DNA from: JACQGZ01 sp036004665
GTDB taxonomy: Bacteria > Sysuimicrobiota > Sysuimicrobiia > Sysuimicrobiales > Humicultoraceae
DNA length: 64,000 nt
Direction: 5' to 3'
Assembly: GCA_036004665.1 (NCBI GenBank)
Contig: DASYRG010000015.1
Coordinates: 6,231 to 70,230, forward strand
Shown here: positions 59,559 through 64,000 of the stretch, piece by piece
Layout of the letters: the number at the start of each line of letters is the position of its first letter
Numbering within the stretch: position 1 is the first letter of the stretch
Translations under genes and position numbers: made by a program
Notes under the pieces: model-generated
What the model saw: the letters and a program-made list of their open reading frames with translations, nothing else
Told to the model about the DNA's origin: nothing
Database searches by the model: none

Positions 59559-60599
59559 TCAGGAGGGCCGGGGCAGCTTCTTGATGGTGGCGCCTTTCCG
59601 TTCTTCGGCCAGCCACTTCTGGAAGAGCGACTCCTGGCGCTCCTGCGTCAGCTCCTCGCGGATCCGCGCGGCCACCTCCTCGTAGGTGGCTTTCTTCGCG
59701 GGCTTCTTCTCCTGGACCTGGATGAGGTGATAGCCGAATTGCGTCCGCACCGGCGCGCTGACCTGGCCGGGCGCCAGGCTGAAGGCCACCTGGTCGAATT
59801 CCTTTACCATCGCCCCGCGTGCGAAGAACCCCAGGTCGCCGCCTTTCTCCTTGCTGCCCGGATCCTCGGAATACTGGCGGGCCAGATCCGCGAACTTCTC
59901 CCCCTTCGCCAGCCGGCCCTGGATCAGCACGATGGTCTGTTTGGCCCGCGCGTCCTGCTTGGGATCGGCGACGCGGATGAGGATGTGGCTCGCCCGGACC
60001 TGCTCCGGCTGATCGAACTGGGCGCGCCGCGCCTCGAAGCTCTTGCGCACCTCCGCCTCGGGAACGTCGACCTTGGCCACCAGCGGCAGCAACGCCCGCA
60101 CGGTGAGGTTGACCCGCAGCAACCGGCGCACGTCTTCCATGGTGAGGCCGCGCTGCGCGAGGGCCTGGGCGAACTCCTCCTCCGTGCCGAAGTTCTTCTT
60201 GATCCGGTCGATCTCGGCGCGCACGGCCGCCTCGGAGACCTGGACGCCGCGCTTGCGGGCGGCCTGGAGGATCAGCCGCTGGTCGATCAGCTGGTCCAGG
60301 ACGAGACGGGAGAGTTCGGCGCGCTGCTTCTCGGCGTCGGGGCCGCTGAGGTTGACCTGAAACTGGGCGGCCGCCCGCGCGATCTCCGCGTCGACTTCAC
60401 TCCAGAGGATGGATTCTTCGTTGACCGTCGCCGCCACCGCCGAGCGCACGCGGAGGCCGCGCACGAGGAACCCCACCGGACGCTTTCCTACTGTGAACCG
60501 CAGGTCGGCGCCGAACGTCAGGGCGTAGGCGGTGCCGGCGGCCAGCGCCAGCACGAGCACGATGAGGATCGTCAGGGCAATCTTGCGCCGCTGTCTCAC
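59559..60599 (-). CDS. prsA: Extracytoplasmic peptidyl-prolyl isomerase (PrsA/SurA-like)
   Basis: This is a 346-residue protein with an N-terminal membrane anchor or signal (IALTILIVLVLALAAG, ~7–22). A SurA-N/PrsA chaperone region follows (VNEESILWSEVDAEIARAA … LVLDQLIDQRLILQAARKRG), then a parvulin PpiC domain (~205–300) with R-A-S-H-I-L-I, GDLGFFARGAMV and FGYHLIQVQ. There is no lipobox cysteine, unlike B. subtilis PrsA. It assists folding of secreted proteins. It is next to mfd as in many Bacillota. Confidence 0.9.
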   Translation of the reverse strand: MRQRRKIALTILIVLVLALAAGTAYALTFGADLRFTVGKRPVGFLVRGLRVRSAVAATVNEESILWSEVDAEIARAAAQFQVNLSGPDAEKQRAELSRLVLDQLIDQRLILQAARKRGVQVSEAAVRAEIDRIKKNFGTEEEFAQALAQRGLTMEDVRRLLRVNLTVRALLPLVAKVDVPEAEVRKSFEARRAQFDQPEQVRASHILIRVADPKQDARAKQTIVLIQGRLAKGEKFADLARQYSEDPGSKEKGGDLGFFARGAMVKEFDQVAFSLAPGQVSAPVRTQFGYHLIQVQEKKPAKKATYEEVAARIREELTQERQESLFQKWLAEERKGATIKKLPRPS

Positions 60600-60629
60600 T
60601 CTGACTGCCTCCTGTCTGTGATGTCATGG

Positions 60630-60697
60630 AGACTGCGAGAGGAGCTTCCCGCGGAAGTGTCTCTTAGTTCTGAAGCGGGAAGCTCCTCTCGCAGTCT
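60630..60697. repeat. 23-bp perfect inverted repeat between mfd and prsA
   Basis: The arms 60630–60652 and 60675–60697 are exact reverse complements over 23 bases, with a 22-base loop (60653–60674). It fills most of the 122-bp gap between two genes on the minus strand. There is no T-run after the stem on either strand. It could terminate mfd transcription, or act as an RNase III-type processing site. Confidence 0.8.
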
Positions 60698-60721
60698 TGA
60701 AGCCATCAGAGTCGGTGTCAT

Positions 60722-63700
60722 TTAGTGTGCTGGCACCGGCTCTTCCTCCGGCTGCCGAACATAGTGGGCCAGGGCCTCCAGGACGTCCCGGACCTCCGCC
60801 ACCTGGTCGGCGAACTGGACGCCGGAGGTCCGCACCGTGACCGTGGCGGGCGTGACCTGGAGGCGTGTGCCGTAGGCCACTCGCAGCCGGCGCTGCACCG
60901 CCTCGGGCAGATACGCCCCCGCGCGCAGCCGGATCGTGTACTGCGGCCCCTCCCGCGTCACGGCGGAAGCGCCGACGCGCTTGCCCAGGGTGCGCAGCCG
61001 AACCGCGCCCAACAGGTGGGCGAGCGGCGCAGGAGCCGGCCCGTACCGGTCTTCGATCTCCTCGATCAACCCTTCTAGGACCTCGAGGGTCTGAGTGGCT
61101 CCGAGGCGCCGGTAGAGCGTCATCCGTTGGGCGTCATCGGAGACGTACTCGGGCGGGATGTAGGCATCGACGTGCACGTCGATGGTCGGATCGGGGGCGT
61201 CGTCCACGATTTCACCGCGCAGTTCACGGATAGCCTGGTCGAGCAGCCGAACGTAGAGGTCAAAGCCCACAGCGGCCAGCTGGCCGTGCTGCTCGGGTCC
61301 GAGCAGGTTCCCGGCGCCGCGGATCTCCAGGTCGCGCATGGCCAGCTTCATCCCCGAGCCCAGTTCGACGAACTCCTGCATCGCCTCCAGCCGCTGCTCC
61401 GCCTCCGGGGTGAGCTTCTCTCCTCGGGGATAGAGCAGGTAACAGTACGCCTGCCGCTCCGCCCGGCCGACCCGCCCCCGCAGCTGGTAGAGCTGGGCCA
61501 GACCCATCAGATGCGCATCCTGAATGATCACCGTGTTCACCTGGGGGATGTCCAGGCCGATCTCCACGATCGTGGTGCACACGAGCACATCGTAGCGGCC
61601 GCCCAGGAAGTCCATCATCACCCGTTCGAGCTTCTCCTCCGGCATCTGCCCGTGCGCGACAACGACGCGCGCTTCCGGCACCAGGCGGCTGATGGCGCGG
61701 GCCGCCCGGTCGATCGTCTGCACGCGGTTGTGCACGACGTAGATCTGCCCCCCGCGCGCCAGTTCGCGCAGGATCGCCTCCCAGATGACGTCCTCGTCTT
61801 GCTCGCGGATCTCCGTGTGGATGGGCAGGCGGTCCTCCGGTGGCGTCTCCATCACCGACATGTCGCGCAGCCCCACCAGGGACATGTGCAGTGTGCGGGG
61901 GATGGGCGTCGCGGTGAGCGTGAGCACGTCAACCTGTTTGCGCAGCTGTTTGAGTCTCTCTTTGTGTTCCACGCCGAAACGCTGCTCTTCGTCGATGATC
62001 ACCAGCCCCAGGTCGCGGAAATGTACGTCCTTGCCCAGCAGCCGGTGGGTGCCGATGACCACGTCCACCTGCCCCTCCGCGACCTCCCGCAGGATGCGCT
62101 GCTGTTCGCGGCGGGTGCGGAAACGGCTGAGGACCTCCACCTTGATCGGGTAGGGCGCCAGGCGCTGCAAGAAGACGTCGTAGTGCTGCTGTGCCAGGAT
62201 CGTGGTCGGCACGAGCACGGCGGCCTGCTTGCCGTCCATCACCGCCTTGAAAGCGGCGCGGATCGCCACTTCGGTCTTGCCGTAGCCAACGTCCCCGGCG
62301 ATGAGCCGGTCCATCGGACGGTCCGCCTCCATGTCGCGCTTGACGTCCTGGATGGCCTGCCACTGGTCGGGGGTCTCCTCGAACTGGAAGGTCGCCTCCA
62401 GTTCGCGCTGCCAGGGCGTGTCCGGCGAAAAGGCGTGGCCGGCGGCAGCCTGGCGCGCCGCGTAGAGGCTGAGCAGTTCCCCGGCCAGGGCGCGCGCCGA
62501 TTCCTTGACCCGCGCCTTCTCCCGCTCCCACTCGGCGCCGCCCAGCGTGTGGATCTTGGGCGCCTCGCCCTCAACGCCGATGTACCGGTCGACCAAGGCG
62601 ATCTGGTCCACGGGGACGTAGAGGCGGTCCTCCTGCGCATACTCGAGGAGCAGGTAGTCCCGCTCGCTGCCGTTCATCGTCAGGTGGGTCAGCCCGCCGT
62701 AGCGGGCAATGCCGTGATGGAAGTGGACGACGTAGTCCCCCGGCTTCAGATCGATCCAGGAGGAGAGGCGACGTCCCCCCCGGACGAACCGTAGCCGGCC
62801 GCGGCGGCGCCGCCAGCCCAGGATCTCGCTGTCGGTGAGCACCGCCAGGGCCGCAGGTTCAAAGACGAAGCCGCCAGACAGCGGCGCTGCCACCGCCGTG
62901 ACCGTGCCGGGGGACGGCAACGCGGCGAGCGTCTCAACGCTCGGTACCTCCAGGCCGTGCTCGCGCAGGATTTCTCCGACGCGCAGGGGGTGGGCCGAGG
63001 CGACGATGACGCGGCGGCCGGCGGCGATCCACTCCCGCATAGAGCGGGCCAGCAGGTTGGTCTGCCCCCCAAAGGCCTCCATCCCACCGAAGCGCAGAGG
63101 GATCTCGTCGTACGGAGGCACGGCGCCGCGCAACGTCGAGATGACGAGGCGGCGGTCGCCGAGCGCACTCGCCACCACCTCCCACGCGTGGTAGCGTTCA
63201 CCCGCCTCGTGGTCGTCTAGTTCGCGCAGCACCCGCGCCTGGGCGACCAGTTCCGGCTCCTCGTCGAGAATCACGAGCGCTCCGGATGGGAGGAAGTCAA
63301 ACAATTGCGCCGCTCCGTCGCTCGCGTCTCCCGGCGTCCGGAGAGGGAGCACGCCGATCTCATCGACGTCGCGCAGGCTCCGCTGCGTGGCCGGATCGAA
63401 CTCGCGAAGGGATTCCACCTCATCCCCCAGCAGTTCGATCCGGTAGGCCACCCCGCCGGGGGGAAAGAGGTCGATCACCCCGCCGCGAACGGCCATCTGT
63501 CCGGGCTCTTCGACCAGGGGCAGGCGGTCGTACCCGTAGTCCGTCAGGACTTCCAGGAACGTCTCCCGCTCGAGGTGATCGCCGCGATGAATGAGGCGCC
63601 GTTCCGCCGCGAGGCTCTCTGGGGTCGGCAGACGTTGCAGGAGGGCGGATGCGGGGACCACTACGACCGATGGGGTCCCCGTGGTCAGCCGCTCGAGCAC

Positions 63701-64000
63701 GGCCCGCCACCCAACGACTGCTTCGAGGGAGACAGGGCGATCGGCCGAGGCCAGCCCATCCCAGGAGGGCCAGAGGATCGTGCGGTCGTGCAGGTCGGGG
63801 GCAAAGAGCGCGAGGTCGTCGGCCAAACGGCCGGCGGCGTCGCGGGTAGGGGTGACGATGAGGACGGTCTGGGCGCCCACGGCGGGGTCGGCCAGCAGGG
63901 CGGCCAGGACGTACCCCTTCTCAGCGCCAGAAGGGCCCTGGATCCAGGCCGGCCGGGGGGCCCTGACCGCCGCGCGGATCGCCGCGTAGGGGCCGCTCTC
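60722..64000 (-). CDS. mfd: Transcription-repair coupling factor Mfd (5' end cut by the window edge)
   Basis: At least 1092 residues are visible; the frame is open to base 64000, so the N-terminus is outside. The visible 5' part reads G-P-S-G-A-E-K-G, a degenerate nucleotide loop of the UvrB-like region. It then has the RNA polymerase-interacting domain (DYVVHFHHGIARYGGL), the RecG-like motor with GDVGYGKTEVAIRAAFKA, V-I-I-D-E-E-Q-R-F-G-V-E-H-K and TATPIPRTLHMSL, the TRG motif, and the C-terminal D7 domain. Mfd displaces stalled RNA polymerase and recruits UvrA. A GTG at 63880 is only an internal codon. Confidence 0.95.
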   Translation of the reverse strand, partial: ESGPYAAIRAAVRAPRPAWIQGPSGAEKGYVLAALLADPAVGAQTVLIVTPTRDAAGRLADDLALFAPDLHDRTILWPSWDGLASADRPVSLEAVVGWRAVLERLTTGTPSVVVVPASALLQRLPTPESLAAERRLIHRGDHLERETFLEVLTDYGYDRLPLVEEPGQMAVRGGVIDLFPPGGVAYRIELLGDEVESLREFDPATQRSLRDVDEIGVLPLRTPGDASDGAAQLFDFLPSGALVILDEEPELVAQARVLRELDDHEAGERYHAWEVVASALGDRRLVISTLRGAVPPYDEIPLRFGGMEAFGGQTNLLARSMREWIAAGRRVIVASAHPLRVGEILREHGLEVPSVETLAALPSPGTVTAVAAPLSGGFVFEPAALAVLTDSEILGWRRRRGRLRFVRGGRRLSSWIDLKPGDYVVHFHHGIARYGGLTHLTMNGSERDYLLLEYAQEDRLYVPVDQIALVDRYIGVEGEAPKIHTLGGAEWEREKARVKESARALAGELLSLYAARQAAAGHAFSPDTPWQRELEATFQFEETPDQWQAIQDVKRDMEADRPMDRLIAGDVGYGKTEVAIRAAFKAVMDGKQAAVLVPTTILAQQHYDVFLQRLAPYPIKVEVLSRFRTRREQQRILREVAEGQVDVVIGTHRLLGKDVHFRDLGLVIIDEEQRFGVEHKERLKQLRKQVDVLTLTATPIPRTLHMSLVGLRDMSVMETPPEDRLPIHTEIREQDEDVIWEAILRELARGGQIYVVHNRVQTIDRAARAISRLVPEARVVVAHGQMPEEKLERVMMDFLGGRYDVLVCTTIVEIGLDIPQVNTVIIQDAHLMGLAQLYQLRGRVGRAERQAYCYLLYPRGEKLTPEAEQRLEAMQEFVELGSGMKLAMRDLEIRGAGNLLGPEQHGQLAAVGFDLYVRLLDQAIRELRGEIVDDAPDPTIDVHVDAYIPPEYVSDDAQRMTLYRRLGATQTLEVLEGLIEEIEDRYGPAPAPLAHLLGAVRLRTLGKRVGASAVTREGPQYTIRLRAGAYLPEAVQRRLRVAYGTRLQVTPATVTVRTSGVQFADQVAEVRDVLEALAHYVRQPEEEPVPAH

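Noticed and set aside
61127..62794. Plus-strand open frame of 555 codons opposite mfd
   Set aside because: Antisense shadow of the Mfd motor region. Composition is typical of complementary-strand artefacts.

Overview
The window is about 64 kb of GC-rich bacterial chromosome, densely coded on both strands. I see no rRNA, transposase, phage gene or CRISPR array. Several things point to a high-GC, probably monoderm Terrabacteria lineage near the Bacillota, of the kind represented by candidate phyla such as Sysuimicrobiota (CSP1-3); this placement is inference. They are a Bacillus-like block mfd–prsA–mazG–rqcP–(eno)–divIC–S1 protein (like yabR), a fadN/fadA/fadE set with B. subtilis-like protein lengths, MurT/GatD lipid II amidation, PrkA/YhbH/SpoVR, and an aerobic A1-type cytochrome c oxidase.

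Layout. 1–3260 (minus): branched-chain amino acid-type ABC importer (livG fragment, substrate-binding protein, livH, livM). 3376–6198 (plus): two-subunit 2-oxoacid:ferredoxin oxidoreductase. 6280–19480 (minus): a long run starting with a penicillin-acylase-family hydrolase and an M3 peptidase, then fadN, azlC, azlD, fadA, fadE, a second M3 peptidase, and a redoxin/DsbD-like gene whose first active-site cysteine codon is UGA (a probable selenoprotein). 19545–23540 (plus): a CDF transporter, then a multicopper oxidase–ZIP–DtxR metal operon. 23618–27837 (plus): a strong promoter, a structured leader, then prkA–yhbH–spoVR. 27838–28048: two nested hairpin elements between convergent genes. 28049–33578: bifunctional nuclease (minus), then lemA, htpX, a LysM/NlpC hydrolase and murT–gatD. 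33667: tRNA-Glu(CUC), followed by tag and proC. 35356–40361: cytochrome c oxidase operon. 40362–42273 (minus): a small secreted peptide gene, an HTH–TPR regulator and a LuxR-type regulator, which look like a peptide-pheromone (RRNPP-type) signalling cassette. 42549–50900: a GYD protein, a thioredoxin, two small unknowns, an alpha/beta hydrolase, a heterodimeric ABC exporter and an orphan molybdenum hydroxylase large subunit. 50897–56292 (minus): a class III cyclase–ATPase–TPR protein, a free cyclic-nucleotide-binding domain and a PLP decarboxylase. 56346–64000 (minus): the mfd-to-S1 housekeeping block; mfd runs off the right edge.

Together the genes describe an aerobic organotroph that takes up amino acids or peptides, oxidises fatty acids and 2-oxoacids, and respires with an aa3-type oxidase. 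The two points I would check first are the Sec-containing redoxin (6280–7278) with a SECIS-like hairpin after the UGA, and the 41-residue secreted peptide (42148–42273) encoded directly upstream of the HTH–TPR regulator.
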